Of a DNA stretch of 64,000 nucleotides, positions 23,234 through 34,884 are shown one piece after another. The DNA is taken from assembly GCA_027563935.2 (NCBI GenBank), contig CM050453.2, positions 61,426,018-61,490,017 of the forward strand. The letters run 5' to 3'. The translations under genes were made by a program, and so were the position numbers. The DNA is from Costus lasius. Its lineage: Eukaryota > Streptophyta > Magnoliopsida > Zingiberales > Costaceae. Position 1 is the stretch's first letter, and each line of letters opens with the position of its first letter. The notes under the pieces were generated by a model, which made no database searches, was not told the origin of the DNA, and worked only from the letters and a program-made list of their open reading frames with translations.

Positions 23234-26200
23234 TGTTGGTGTATATGCCCTAGGACCTAGTTTTGGTCCACTTATGTACTACTTGACTTTGATATTTATA
23301 TCATTCTGGTATTGTCGTTATCTATGTTTGTTTACATCTGCGCATAAGTACTAACATGATAATGTCCCTAGAGACAGATTGGATCTGTGCTCGAACTATA
23401 GTCCCCAGTCGATGTACCTTAGTGGATATGGGATAGCTATGGTACTTGTGAGACAGGTATGTGGGCTGGTTAGGCACGTGGTGCTAACGCAGACACATGG
23501 GTATATCATTGGAGGAAATACTAGATAGACCCGCTGTGAGGCTATGACTTGGTGTCATGAGTTATCCTCACAAGTGACAGGAGATGCATTGATCCCTTGA
23601 CTTGAGGTCATTGACCATTCTATATGGTTAGAGACTTGCTTTGATACAACCTAACACCTCGCCGTAGTTGGGAGGTAATAACGGTTGTCATTGAGCATGT
23701 CACGACCCATATGAGAAGGTCAATGGACAGACATAGGATTTGTGAAAGTCCCTTAACAAGGGGGAGCGAAACCCTAATAGGCGCATATGGAGGTTTACAT
23801 GCAGCGGAAGGGGTTTCTAGGGATCGAATGCATGATATATGATCAACTTTAAAATCAATCGCAATAGAATGGTAATGACTCATACCATGGCCATTGCTTA
23901 GATGGTGTCTAGGAAGAAGAGAGAACGATGGGGTTCTCCTCCAAAGCGCCACACACAAGATGATCGATGGCTTGCTCCTTGGACGCTCCTTGTGCTAGCA
24001 AGGTTCCCCAAGTGACCTTGTCGTGTGAGAAGGGATGAAGAAGATGAGATCCACACTTGGCGATTCTTCCTTGTCGTCAAAACCTCTTCCACGAGAGTGC
24101 CTCCATAAACACACGAGAAGAGAGGGGCGACAACAATAGGCGTGAAGAGGTGAGGCGTGGTCACGTATGTGATCATGCTTTCTAAAAATAGAAAGCCACT
24201 CCTCAACATGCGATCAAGGGTTTTTCCCAATCGCATATTTCTCTTAACTTGAACCGTGTGCTCACATGATGAGCTGGTTCAATTTTGGTTTGGTTCAAAG
24301 ACCAATTAACCCAAGCCATTAGTCCAGATCACATTAAACCCTAAGGTTCTTGATCTGACCGTTGATCTCTTGATGCTCCTGATCTCACCGATCTAGCATC
24401 CATTCTCTCAATCGAAGCTTACCGATCTCAAGCCCTAATCAATCAAACATGATCAGACCAGATCTCACTCACAATCAGAGATTAAATCCCTTTAAACTGA
24501 ACCTAAACAATTCAGTCCACACGATCTGACTTAAGTAAGCCATATCATCAAATTGTGCGACCCTAAGGGTTTCCTTTAAATGTCGGTAACGATAACTTAC
24601 GTCATCACGATCAGTGAGGGGTATCTAGCAACACATCACTATCTCCCGATATAAAAGAAAGAGTCTTCCAAGACTACACCCAAACCACAGCACAAGTGTG
24701 AATCCACTTCACCAGGCATACATGATTCCTTTGCCACTGGATGTTCTTATTGGAAAAGCGTGTCAAGCCTGTAGCTCCAATATGATGAGCATGATCAGAT
24801 CAGATGAACATAGTCACCTGGGTATGGCCATACACTTTCTCAATCATCTCATCCAGGGGGGCCCCATTAGAACATCACACTCCAATGAAGGAGACGGCCA
24901 TCCTTTATCTATCATTAGTGCCCTAACATGACTCAAGCTCACCATCCAAGATAGTCTATAACCATTATGTTTCAAATGATATTGAACTACCTCAAAACAA
25001 TGACAATCATCATTTAGAAACACAAGTGATCTCAAGTCAGAGGAAATGTGCCACTTGTTGCAATCAAGGATTATTCACATTGTGACAAGCAATTGAATAT
25101 CCTAGTAGGGTCTGTCCAGTACATCCAATGTACCCATGAGTCTACATCTTATTTCATGCTCGAAGCATCCTATAAGATTAGAACACATATTAGTCTTAAG
25201 CATATCAAGGCTGTCTCATGTTCACCAAGATATCTCGACTAAGGACACATAGCATGTCAGCCAAGCTGAACAGCTCTGAGACATTATTCAGAAGCACATG
25301 TATTGCAGCAGACAATGTAACAAACTGAATAACAACCATTGCTTTTATAAACACAAGGGTTTATACATGATACTGTTACAATCCCAAGGCTTCAAACATT
25401 AGCCTTAAGGGCATACCCCAACAATTTGCCCCTTCCTAAGGGAAGTATGATATCCATGGAGCTCCTCTATGGTTCTATGACTGAAAGTGTATGGCCATAC
25501 CCAGGTGAAAAACCTGTTTTAGTCATAGCCATGTGATTGGATGAAAACAAGTGGTGACACAGTTGTCCAATTGGATATCAGTTCGGCAAAGAGACTGTAA
25601 TGCATTTGTACCTAGTTGCGATGATGGGGATGTCAATGTCGATATCCATTCCAATGACCTGGGTGGCAGCGATGCACTGCTAGGTGCCACTCATTGCTTG
25701 TGATGACCTTTGGTCAACACTGCCGGCGTCAGAGGAACCTACAAGGTCGCACACCTTGATACTTGAATTCTCGTTTTGATCGGGAAGCCTTATGATCGAG
25801 TTATTGGATAACTCAGATCTAATTGTGAGATTTCATCAGCGCCAATGGGCCTGATGAGATGGAAGAATGTTATTGGAGCCAAACTTCATTTTTGGTAGGT
25901 TGACCTGTTTTTTACCATGGTTGGTCACATTTGAATTAGGGTTGCATTGGATTGGATCCAATTGCTTAATCAACCCATGCAATGAGGTTTGGGCTTGCTC
26001 ATTATCCAATGAGGCCCAATAACAAGTTGTCATGAAGAGGCAATAGGCTAAAAGGGTATAATAGGGAGGAAGCCAAACCCATTGGCGCCTAAGGGGCATA
26101 ATGGGGTTTGGATGGAAAATTTGCTTCATTAAGGAAGCTTTATGCACCTTGCCCTCTCCCATTGATAGTGTGAATGCATTATGGCATTGCCTGGGGCGCA

Positions 26201-26888
26201 AGGCTAGGCCTTGGTTGCTTATGGAAAGGTTGAATGAGGTTTATGGTAAAGTCTTGAAGACTTTCCTTATCTCAAACCTTCTCATCCAAGCCATACACTT
26301 GTCATGATCTCAACCCTTGCCCTAACCGCCTCTGGCTCTTTATAAGTGACCCTAGCCGCCCCCTCTTGTGTTGATATATTCCCTGGAGGCGTGACAACAA
26401 GAGGAGGGCCAAAAGCAAGGGCTTGACGGGCGACAACACCAAGAAGTGGCGCATCTTCTTCTTCATTCCAAACCCTAGCCGCAAGCCTCTTCCTTCTCTC
26501 TTGGCACAAGGAACTTGGTGGTGGGCGGTTTCCCTCTCCCTCATCCTTCTTCATCTTTGGCGCATCTACCTTAGAGGTGGCGCATACTTTGATGAAGGAG
26601 CACAAGGCTTGGATCTTCTTCCCGAGGCTAGCACCGGGCTTGGAAGAAGAGGACTCAAGAGATCCGTGTGTGTGAGACTGCAGAGGGCGCACACTTGGGC
26701 GCCTGCATCGGCATCACTCTAAACCGCCCTTAAGGTATTTCCTAACTCATCGTGTCGACTCTCTTGCTTGCGATCTTCACTGGGTTTTAGGGACTGGCCT
26801 GTTTCGGGGACATTATTCTATTGTGCAATGTATGTATGTATGCTTATAACTCTGAAAAATTATAAAATGTCCCCGGGGTTTCCCAACA
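23234..26888 (+). repeat. 3' LTR of element B, split by a solo LTR A
   Basis: TGTTGGTGTATATGCCC ... TTTCCCAACA. Without the 1681-bp solo LTR and its 5-bp TSD it is about 1969 bp. It is more divergent from the 5' LTR than the two A2 LTRs are from each other, by eye. Confidence 0.92.
23743..25423 (-). repeat. solo LTR A in LTR B
   Basis: Minus-strand family A LTR, TGAAAGTCCC ... TACCCCAACA on plus, with perfect TSD ATTTG at 23738-23742 and 25424-25428. No internal sequence remains, as expected after LTR-LTR recombination. CArG-like motif at 24182-24191 inside an 8-bp inverted repeat. Confidence 0.95.
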
Positions 26889-26893
26889 ATATT

Positions 26894-27367
26894 ATAATCA
26901 TGGCAATTATTCTACTAGAAAAGATCAAGATGGATATAACCTAAGGAAGGGATCCTAACATGCAGTTCTAGGGTTCCAAATTTTTAAGCAATTACCTTTC
27001 GGTCTCAAGCGAAAATTCTAAGAACATAATTAGTAACATGAACTTATAGAGAGTCTAAGCACAATTATCACAAGAGTAAAATCATCATGCTAAGATTAAA
27101 CTCAACGAAATATTGAAATAAAAGAGTTATCTAGTCATTGGAAGTTAAGTAAATTACTCCCCCATGTCCCAAAAATAGTTTAAGCTGTCATCATGAGGGA
27201 ATTACAGCAAATCATGGTTTCAGAGGATCGTAAATCGAAAGAAAAGAGAAGTTAGAAAATACAGGACGGCTGTGAAGAATTTCACAGCCGTAATCTCCAA
27301 ATAGCTTCGGTGAACAGTGTCGGTGATGCTTTGTTCTTTGATTTCTCCTCCAATCGATCTCCACTCG
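26894..27367 (-). repeat. LTR of element F, second segment
   Basis: Follows the right ATATT duplication of element B and runs to the ACTCG duplication of A3, so it is the continuation of the F LTR by position. No coding. Contains a perfect 11-bp hairpin, ACGGCTGTGAA / TTCACAGCCGT, at 27266-27291. Confidence 0.65.
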
Positions 27368-29066
27368 TGTTGGGGTATGCCCTTAAGGCTAATGTTTGAG
27401 GCCTTGGGATTGTATAAGTATCATGTAATAAACTCTTATGTTTATAAAAGGCATGGTTGTTATTCAGGTTGTTACCTTATCTGCTGTAATAAGTGTACTT
27501 CTGAATAATGTCTCAAAGCTGTTCAGCTAGGCTAACAGGCTATATGTCCTTAGTCGAGATATCTTGGTGAACATGAGACAGCCTTGATATGATTGAGACT
27601 AATATAAGTGCTAATCTTATAGGATGCTTCGAGCATGGAATAAGATGTAGACTCATGGGTACATTGGATGTACTGGACAGACCCTACTGGGATATTCCAT
27701 TGCTTGTCACAATGTGAATGATCCTTGTAAGCAGCAAGTGGCACATGTCCTCTGACTTGAGATCACTTGTGTTTCTAAATGATGATTGTCATTGTCTTGA
27801 GGTAGTTCAATATCATTTGAAATATAATGATTATAGACTATCTTGGATGGTGAGCTTGAATCAGGTTAGGGCACTAGTGATAGACATAGGATTGCCGTCT
27901 CCTTGTTTAAGGAGTGTGGTGTTCTAAGGGCCCCCCTATATGAGATGATTGAGATAGTGTATGGCCATACCCAGATGACTATGTGCATCTGATCTAATCA
28001 TGCTCATCGTATTGGAGTTACAAGCTTGACCCGCTTGTCCAATAAGAACATCCAGTGGCAAAGGACACATGTATGCCTTGTGAATTGAGTCACACTTGTG
28101 CTATGGTTTGGGAGTAGTCTTGGAAGACTCTTTCCTTTATATCGGGAGACAGTGATGTGTTGCTAGATACCCCTCACTGATCGTGATAACGTAAGTTATC
28201 GTTACCGACATTTAGAGGAAACCCTCAGGGTCGCACAATTTGGTGATATGGCTTACTTGAGTCAGATCGTATGGACTGGATTCTTTGAGTTCAGATTAAA
28301 GGGATTTAATCTCTGATTGTAAGTGAGATCTGGTCTGATCATGTTTGATTGATTAGGACTTGAGATCGGTAAGCTTCGATCGAGAGAGGTGATGCTAGAT
28401 CGGAGAGATCAAGGGCATCAGATGATGAATGGTTAGATCATGAGCCTTGGGGGTTCAATTTGGTCTAGACCAAGTGGCTAGAGCTATTTCGGTTTGGTTT
28501 GTTGAACCAAAGCCGATTTGACATTTTGGCTTGAACCGGTTCACAATGGTGAACGCATGGTTCAATCCTAAAATGCGTTTGGGTTGAGTTGAGCGCATGG
28601 ACTTGATGAGCTTCCATTTATGGAAAGTCATCAAGGGCCGGTTTCACTCACTTCAATGCCAAAAACACATATGCGTTTGCTCTCTTCTCTTCAACGCATT
28701 CGACTTTGGTTGGGTGGTGATCGACGAAGAGAAGGAGAGGTTGAGCAAGAGGAGCTCTCGGCCAAGAGGTTCATCATCCTCTTCCATTCGACACTTGAAG
28801 GCTTGGGTGTCTTGCTAGCACAAGAGACCGCAAGGAGTAAGCATCTTCACCTTGTGTGTGAACTTGTGGAGGAGATCTACTTTGTTCTCTTTATCCAAGC
28901 CGACTTCCAAACATATGGCGTTGGTATGATTTTTATCTCAATCTATTCAATCGATTATAGTTGAACATATGGCATGCAAATGATCTTGAACCCTTGCTTC
29001 CGCTTGCATATTTTACATTAGCGCCATGCTTAGGGTTTTGCCCCCTTATGATTAGGGGTTCCTTCA
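27368..29066 (+). repeat. 5' LTR of A3
   Basis: TGTTGGGGTATGCCC ... GGGGTTCCTTCA, 1699 bp. CArG box CCATTTATGG at 28614-28623. Confidence 0.96.
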
Positions 29067-29068
29067 AT

Positions 29069-29080
29069 TGGTATCAGAGC
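29069..29080 (+). other. primer binding site of A3
   Basis: TGGTATCAGAGC, exact initiator-Met type, two bases after the LTR. Confidence 0.95.
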
Positions 29081-30982
29081 TAGGCTCTATGCATGCTATT
29101 ATGTTTGCTGATGTGATCCTCATGTTGCGCTTACTTTTACTTGAGGCATGCTTTGCTTACATGAAGTTGCGCTTGTAGCATGCTTTGCTTACATGAAGTT
29201 GCGCTTGTATCATGCTTTGCTTACATGAAGTTGCGCTTGTATCATGCTTTGCTTACATGAAGTTGCGCTTGTATCATGCTTTGCTTATATGAAGTATGCG
29301 CTCCCCCTTGAAGGGGACCCCCTAAAGTTTGCGCTCCCCCTTGAAGGGGACCCCCTTAGATCTAAGGGTTATATGCAAGCATGTTGTTTGTTTGTATGAT
29401 TGCGCATGTTCTAAGGTTTTTCTAAAACTTACATCTTGCGCGCTTGATTAGATCTAAGGTGCCACTACATTAAACCCTTAGATGGGTTGATGGGGTTGAA
29501 GTCACCACTAGGTTAGATCCAAGTCTGATCAGACCATCTGACAGCTCAGATGGGTTAACCTCATAGCACCTATGCGCAAGCACAAGGTGGCTATAGGTTG
29601 ACTGCATCTAGGGCGTGTAGCGAGGTCTGGTTGAGACACTACTGAACACACTTGAGTTAGGCCCGGGGTCACACCCGCTTGCCAAAACTCATGGGGGTAG
29701 TTCAGCCCTTGGCGCATGCATGGTTGACCATTAGGTCAACTCGGGTCAGTTAGGACTCGGTGCATGCAAGGGCAAAGGATCTAACTAGATGGATGAGTGG
29801 ATCCCCATCAATGGACCATTGTAAGGTTGTAGGGCTCATAAGGAAATTAAAATTGATGCCATGGGGTTTTCAAAACTTTTAATTTCAAGATGATTGGATC
29901 ACATGTTGATTGAACCATATGCTTGTTTATTTAGTCTTATGTGGGTTGCCCAATTGTGTGCTGTGCTGGGGCCTGCGTGCCTGGACTTAAAAATTGTAAA
30001 TTAATTTGTGATCTGCGAATCACATTGTACTTAATTTATAATATGTTGTTGACCTGCGAGTCAACCTTGTCTAGATAGATCAAATGTACTTTGATTAGAC
30101 AAGAACAAAGGCACACATCCAAGAGGGGCATTCACCTGGTGGTGCACCTGAGGTGCTCTTGGCGCTAGGGCACTGGGTTGGACCAGATGAGATGCAATGA
30201 AGCTCAAGTGAAGACTTAAGTAATATTAAGGTCTTACTAGGGTTCATGGGCTTTTACCACATAAGATCATGCTTTCTACTTATTGCTAATAATTAGAATT
30301 GCATATTTATGTTTATCTTCTGCTATAGCCATAGGACATGCCTGATAGTAAGAAGATAAAAGACCGTTAAAATCCAACGCTAACATATCAAGCTCGTAAG
30401 CCTTCTGACGCGAAACCTCACCTTTCTGACTATCGTTGGAGCCGTGTTGAACCCACTCAGTGGGCACGTCCATCTATCTTCAGACGGTGCTGGATTTCAC
30501 CTGCGTGTTACAGAGTTGGGATTTATCCCCTCTCGTTGCTCAGCATAGCACGTGGTGGTCCAGGGAGTAGGTCAGGTCAGCTTGACCATGTAGACTACAT
30601 ATGTGGCGCATATGGTAGCACATGGAGGCAGCCATCTCTGGGATCAGAGACTGTGTTGTACCAACTCAGTTGGCACAGTCTGCTGGATTGCCAAGATGAA
30701 GGGGAATCGCACGGGTTGGCGATTGGCTGGGACAGCCTACCAGAAATTAGTGCTTGTCATCTCTGTGCATCTTATCTCGCTTGAGCGGGACGCGGAGACC
30801 AAGTATGAAATCTGGATCCCATCTCACTAAAAGAGTGTTTACTCTTTCGGACTGTTTACTGGATTTTTCAGTCAGACAAAATAGTGAGAAAAGAATCTTT
30901 CTTAAGTCCTGGATTGATTCTGAAACATTGATACTGACCTTGCTGTTCTTGCTTGTTGTAGATTCCTGCAGCAACGAACACC
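29081..30982 (+). other. A3 5' leader
   Basis: About 1.9 kb, non-coding. It starts with tandem repeats (29141-29360), lacks the tRNA-like block present in A1, A2 and A4 (shortened at about 30095-30135), and keeps the hairpin series: CGTG + TTGAA + CCCAC-TCA-GTGGG + CACG at 30443-30468; GACTGTG + TTGTA + CCAAC-TCA-GTTGG + CACAGTC at 30649-30680; CTCGC-TTGA-GCGGG near 30776-30789; then the AAAGAGT and CTGTTT/CAG hairpins near 30830-30880. Confidence 0.75.
29141..29360 (+). repeat. tandem repeats in the A3 leader
   Basis: Four to five copies of a unit of about 40 bp (GCATGCTTTGCTTACATGAA, then GTTGCGCTTGTA) to about 29290. Two copies of a 30-odd-bp unit containing CCCCCTTGAAGGGG follow to 29360. 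Confidence 0.85.
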
Positions 30983-33900
30983 ATGAGCTTCAATGTGCGA
31001 TCCCTACTGGAAAGGGAGAAGTTTGCTGGGCCGAACTTCTCTGACTGGTTCGGACACCTTAAGATTGTTCTTAAGGCAGAGAGGAAACTGTATGTCCTCG
31101 AGACGGCGATACCGCTGCAGCCCGCTCCGAACGCCGCAAGGGCGGTTCGGGATGCCTACGAAAAGCACGTCAATGATAGCATTGATGTCGCTTGCCTGAT
31201 GCTAGCGTCTATGACGCCACCGCTGCAGCGTCAGCATGAGGATATGTCGGCTATAGAAATTATAGCGAACCTCAAGATGCTGTATGCTGCACAGGCGAGG
31301 ACTGAGCGCTATAATCTGACGAAGCTCTTCTTTCAGAGCAAACTGGCTGAGGGGAGCCCAGTGGGAGCTCATGTGCTCAAGATGATTGGGCACAAGGAGG
31401 CTCTAGAGAAACTGGGGCATACCGTCAACCAGGAGCTTGCTGTGGACATTATTCTACAGTCTCTTCCGCCTTCTTTCGATGCGTTCATTATTAACTTTAA
31501 TATGAACAAGATCGATTGTACGCCGGCAGAGCTGCTGAATATGCTCTTGACCACTGAGGAAACTCTGAAGGGTAAGCCTTCAACCTCTGTCTTAATGGTT
31601 CCTTCTAGGAACAAGAAGAAGGGGAAGAAGGGCAAGGCCCCTGTCAAGAATTACAGCAAGGCCCTGAAACAGAAGGTGAAGCGGTCGAAGGACAACAGGT
31701 GTTTCCACTGTGGCCAGCTGGGTCACTGGAAAAAGGACTGTAAAGCGCTCCAAGGAGATAAGAGGGGAAGCATCGCTTCTGGCTCAGGTATATATGTGAC
31801 TGAGGTCATGTTATCTTCTTCTATATCATGGGTGTTGGACACTGCATGTGGAGTTCACATTTGTTCAAATGTGCAGGAACTCAAGAGAAGAAGGCAGGTG
31901 GGACAGCATGAGGTAGACCTACGAGTTGGAAACGGGGCACGGGTTGCTGCTGTTGCTGTAGGAGACTATTTCATTTCTTTACCATCTGGCGTTGTATTAG
32001 AATTGAACAATTGTTATTTTGTACCGAGTATTACCAAGAATATTATCTCTATTCCTGCTCTTGTCAGGAAAGGATTTGCCTTTGAATGCAATATTTCAAA
32101 GTGTGTTTTATCTCGTGATAATATTGTGTATGCAACTGGTTCAATTAACAATGGGTTATACATGTTGGACATGGAAAATTCTATACAAAACATTGATAAT
32201 AAGAAAGCCAAGTATGCTGATGACAGCACCTTGTTATGGCATAGTCGTTTAGGCCATATAAACGAGAAGCGCATTAAGCGGTTGCATGAACATGGACTGC
32301 TGGGATCATTCTCCTATGAGGAGATTGATACATGCAAAGCTTGTTTGATGGGTAAAATGACGAAGTCTCCTTTTCCTCACAAAGGTCAAAGGGCTTCGGG
32401 TTTACTTGACCTTATACACAGTGATGTGTGTGGGCCTTTTAGTAAACATGCCAGAGGTGGCTATCAGTACTTCATTACCTTTACTGATGATTTCAGTAGG
32501 TATGGGTATGTCTATTTAATGAGACATAAAAGTGAATCTTTTGACAAGTTCAAAGAGTTCAAAAATGAAGTACAAAATCAGCTAGGCCGAAATATCAAGG
32601 CACTTCGTTCTGATCGAGGTGGTGAATACCTGAGTCATGCATTTACTGACTATCTGAAGGAGTGTGGGATTATCTCACAGCTCACTCCGCCAGGAACACC
32701 GCAATGGAATGGTGTGTCCGAGAGGAGAAATAGAACGTTACTAGACATGGTTCGTTCTATGATGAGTCAGGCCACTCTTCCATATTCCTTTTGGGGTTTT
32801 GCACTGGAAACAGCTGCAAAGGTACTAAACCGAGTGCCATCCAAGGCAGTTTTAAAGACGCCATATGAGTTATGGTATGGAAAACAGCCTAGCTTGACAT
32901 TTATCAGGATCTGGGGTTGCGAGGCTTATGTCAAAAAGCTCGCCTCTGGGAAACTGGAAAGCAGATCTGAGAAATGTATCTTTGTCGGTTACCCTAAGGA
33001 AACTAAGGGTTATTATTTCTACGATCCCAAAGAGAACAAGGTTTTTGTTGCTCGGACGGCCATATTTCTTGAGAAGGAGTTTCTTCTGCAAGAGGCCAGT
33101 GGGAGAGAAATAAAGCTGGATGAGAATTCAGAGGAAGGACAAAGTAGTCAAGCAGAGTTGGATGTGCCTGAGCTGGTAGATCAGGTTACTGAACAACCTG
33201 AGGCTCAGATATCACGGGAACTGCGAAGATCGGGTAGGATCCGTCGACAGCCTGAGCGCTATGACGGAGTCTACATCATTGATAATGATGAACCCCTAAC
33301 TTATGCGGATGCGGTCAGTGGACCGGAATCAGCTAGATGGCTTGAAGCTATGCGAGCCGAGATGGACTCCATGTCAGATAACCAAGTCTGGGATTTGGTT
33401 GATCCGCCTCCGGGAGTAATCCCTATAGGCTGTAAATGGATCTTCAAGAAGAAGATTGACATGGACGGTAACGTGGTTACCTATAAAGGCAGGCTAGTTG
33501 CGAAAGGTTTCAAACAAATCTACGGGATAGATTATGATGAAACTTTCTCTCCTGTAGCCATGTTTAAGTCTATTCGGATTCTTTTCGCGATAGCAGCATA
33601 TTACGACTATGAGATCTGGCAAATGGATGTGAAGACAGCTTTCCTTAATGGAAATCTGGATGAGGATGTGTATATGACACAACCGGAAGGTTTCACTAAT
33701 CCAGCAGATCGTCATAAGATATGCAAGTTAAAGAAGTCCATTTATGGACTTAAACAAGCATCAAGAAGCTGGAATATTCGTTTTGATGAATCAATCTCTG
33801 AGTTTGGTTTCATCAAGAACAAAGATGACCCGTGTGTATATAAGAGGTTTAGTGGGAGCGTGATTACATTCCTAATCCTCTACGTCGATGATATCTTAAT

Positions 33901-34864
33901 CATTGGAAATGATATTCCTGAACTGCATGCTGTTAAGGCATGGTTAGGAAAATGTTTCCAGATGAAAGATCTAGGAGAAGCAGCCTATGTATTAGGTGTC
34001 AAGATCTACCGGGATAGATCTAAGAGGCTTCTCGGGCTGTGCCAGAGTACTTACATCGATAAAGTCCTGGAGAGATTCCATTTAGAGAATTCTAAACGTG
34101 GATATCTTCCAGTCAGACATGGTCTGAATCTTTCAAAGAGTCAGTGTCCACAAACACAGACTGAGAAAGATGAAATGGACAATACGCCTTATGCTTCGGC
34201 TATTGGGTCCATTATGTATGCGATGTTGTGTACTCGCCCAGACGTCGCTTACGGGTTAAGCGTGACCAGTCGATTCCAAAGTAATCCAGGATTGGCGCAC
34301 TGGATTGCAGTCAAGAACATCTTGAAATATCTGCGGAGGACCAAAGATATGTTCTTGATATATGGTGGTCAGGAAGAACTCAGTATAGAGGGATATACTG
34401 ATGCTTCGTTCCAGTCGGACCAGGATGATTTCCGATCGCAATCAGGCTATGTTTTTAGCTTGAATGGTGGAGCAGTGGTGTGGAAGAGCTTCAAACAGTC
34501 AACTGTTGCTGATTCCACAACAGAAGCCGAGTATGTTGCAGCCTCGGAAGCATCCAAGGAGGCAGTGTGGATTCGTAAGTTCGTGAGAGAACTTGGTGTC
34601 GTTCCTTCGAGTGCAGATCCTTTGGTTATCTTCTGTGATAACACTGGTGCTATAGCACAAGCAAAGGAACCACGGTCGCACCAGAAGTCCAAGCACATAC
34701 AGAGACGGTTTCACTTGATCCGGGAGATCATTGATCGTGGCGAGATCAAAATATGCAAGGTTCATACAGATGACAATCTGGCAGACCCGCTTACCAAGCC
34801 TCTGGCGCAGCAGAAGCATGAGAAGCACTGTAATAATATGGGTTTGAGATTTCTCAACCATTAG
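30983..34864 (+). CDS. Ty1/copia Gag-Pol polyprotein, intact (1293 aa)
   Basis: One uninterrupted frame encodes the proteins needed for copia retrotransposition. Gag (about 1-260) has the capsid-like region, a basic KKKGKKGK stretch near 211-218 and zinc knuckle C240, C243, H248, C253. Protease has the triad DTA at 286-288 (Gly is usual third). The integrase finger is H420, H425, C451, C454 and the catalytic set D481, D544, E580 (35 residues between the last two). RT has MDVKTAF with D882 and YVDD at 967-970. RNase H has D1140 (TDAS), the TEAEY Glu near 1183 and D1219. INT before RT defines Ty1/copia. The ATG (ACCATGAGC context) is chosen because an in-frame stop lies just upstream and Gag homology begins immediately. 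Expression is expected from the 5' LTR. Confidence 0.96.
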   Translation: MSFNVRSLLEREKFAGPNFSDWFGHLKIVLKAERKLYVLETAIPLQPAPNAARAVRDAYEKHVNDSIDVACLMLASMTPPLQRQHEDMSAIEIIANLKMLYAAQARTERYNLTKLFFQSKLAEGSPVGAHVLKMIGHKEALEKLGHTVNQELAVDIILQSLPPSFDAFIINFNMNKIDCTPAELLNMLLTTEETLKGKPSTSVLMVPSRNKKKGKKGKAPVKNYSKALKQKVKRSKDNRCFHCGQLGHWKKDCKALQGDKRGSIASGSGIYVTEVMLSSSISWVLDTACGVHICSNVQELKRRRQVGQHEVDLRVGNGARVAAVAVGDYFISLPSGVVLELNNCYFVPSITKNIISIPALVRKGFAFECNISKCVLSRDNIVYATGSINNGLYMLDMENSIQNIDNKKAKYADDSTLLWHSRLGHINEKRIKRLHEHGLLGSFSYEEIDTCKACLMGKMTKSPFPHKGQRASGLLDLIHSDVCGPFSKHARGGYQYFITFTDDFSRYGYVYLMRHKSESFDKFKEFKNEVQNQLGRNIKALRSDRGGEYLSHAFTDYLKECGIISQLTPPGTPQWNGVSERRNRTLLDMVRSMMSQATLPYSFWGFALETAAKVLNRVPSKAVLKTPYELWYGKQPSLTFIRIWGCEAYVKKLASGKLESRSEKCIFVGYPKETKGYYFYDPKENKVFVARTAIFLEKEFLLQEASGREIKLDENSEEGQSSQAELDVPELVDQVTEQPEAQISRELRRSGRIRRQPERYDGVYIIDNDEPLTYADAVSGPESARWLEAMRAEMDSMSDNQVWDLVDPPPGVIPIGCKWIFKKKIDMDGNVVTYKGRLVAKGFKQIYGIDYDETFSPVAMFKSIRILFAIAAYYDYEIWQMDVKTAFLNGNLDEDVYMTQPEGFTNPADRHKICKLKKSIYGLKQASRSWNIRFDESISEFGFIKNKDDPCVYKRFSGSVITFLILYVDDILIIGNDIPELHAVKAWLGKCFQMKDLGEAAYVLGVKIYRDRSKRLLGLCQSTYIDKVLERFHLENSKRGYLPVRHGLNLSKSQCPQTQTEKDEMDNTPYASAIGSIMYAMLCTRPDVAYGLSVTSRFQSNPGLAHWIAVKNILKYLRRTKDMFLIYGGQEELSIEGYTDASFQSDQDDFRSQSGYVFSLNGGAVVWKSFKQSTVADSTTEAEYVAASEASKEAVWIRKFVRELGVVPSSADPLVIFCDNTGAIAQAKEPRSHQKSKHIQRRFHLIREIIDRGEIKICKVHTDDNLADPLTKPLAQQKHEKHCNNMGLRFLNH

Positions 34865-34873
34865 ATTAAGTGC

Positions 34874-34883
34874 AAGTGGGAGA
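34874..34883 (+). other. polypurine tract of A3
   Basis: AAGTGGGAGA, one base before the 3' LTR. Confidence 0.85.
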
Positions 34884-34884
34884 T

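Larger units (their letters stand above)
2344..26888 (+). mobile_element. Ty1/copia element B, decayed, rearranged and nested
   Basis: Both outer ends are family B LTRs (TGTTRGTGTATATGCCC ... CCCAACA), flanked by the 5-bp duplication ATATT at 2339-2343 and 26889-26893, so the unit entered the F LTR as one insertion. The interior runs in copia order (Gag, protease, integrase, RT, RNase H) but is broken by many stops and frameshifts. It contains the complete element A2, a solo LTR A, a truncated A copy and a second partial B body at 7243-9814. It is older than A2, judged by damage. Insertion boundaries are seen directly; the order of internal rearrangements is inferred. Confidence 0.85.

Noticed and set aside
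25048..25242. Conserved 62-64-residue frame (KDYSHCDKQ...) repeated at 4573, 11165, 18623, 25048, 27550, 35067, 40225 and 51411
   Set aside because: It is the antisense of the same part of each LTR A; repetition follows from LTR copy number, with no start-site or domain evidence.
29141..29360. CRISPR-like direct repeats
   Set aside because: Repeats are contiguous with no unique spacers, lie in a retrotransposon leader, and the DNA is eukaryotic.
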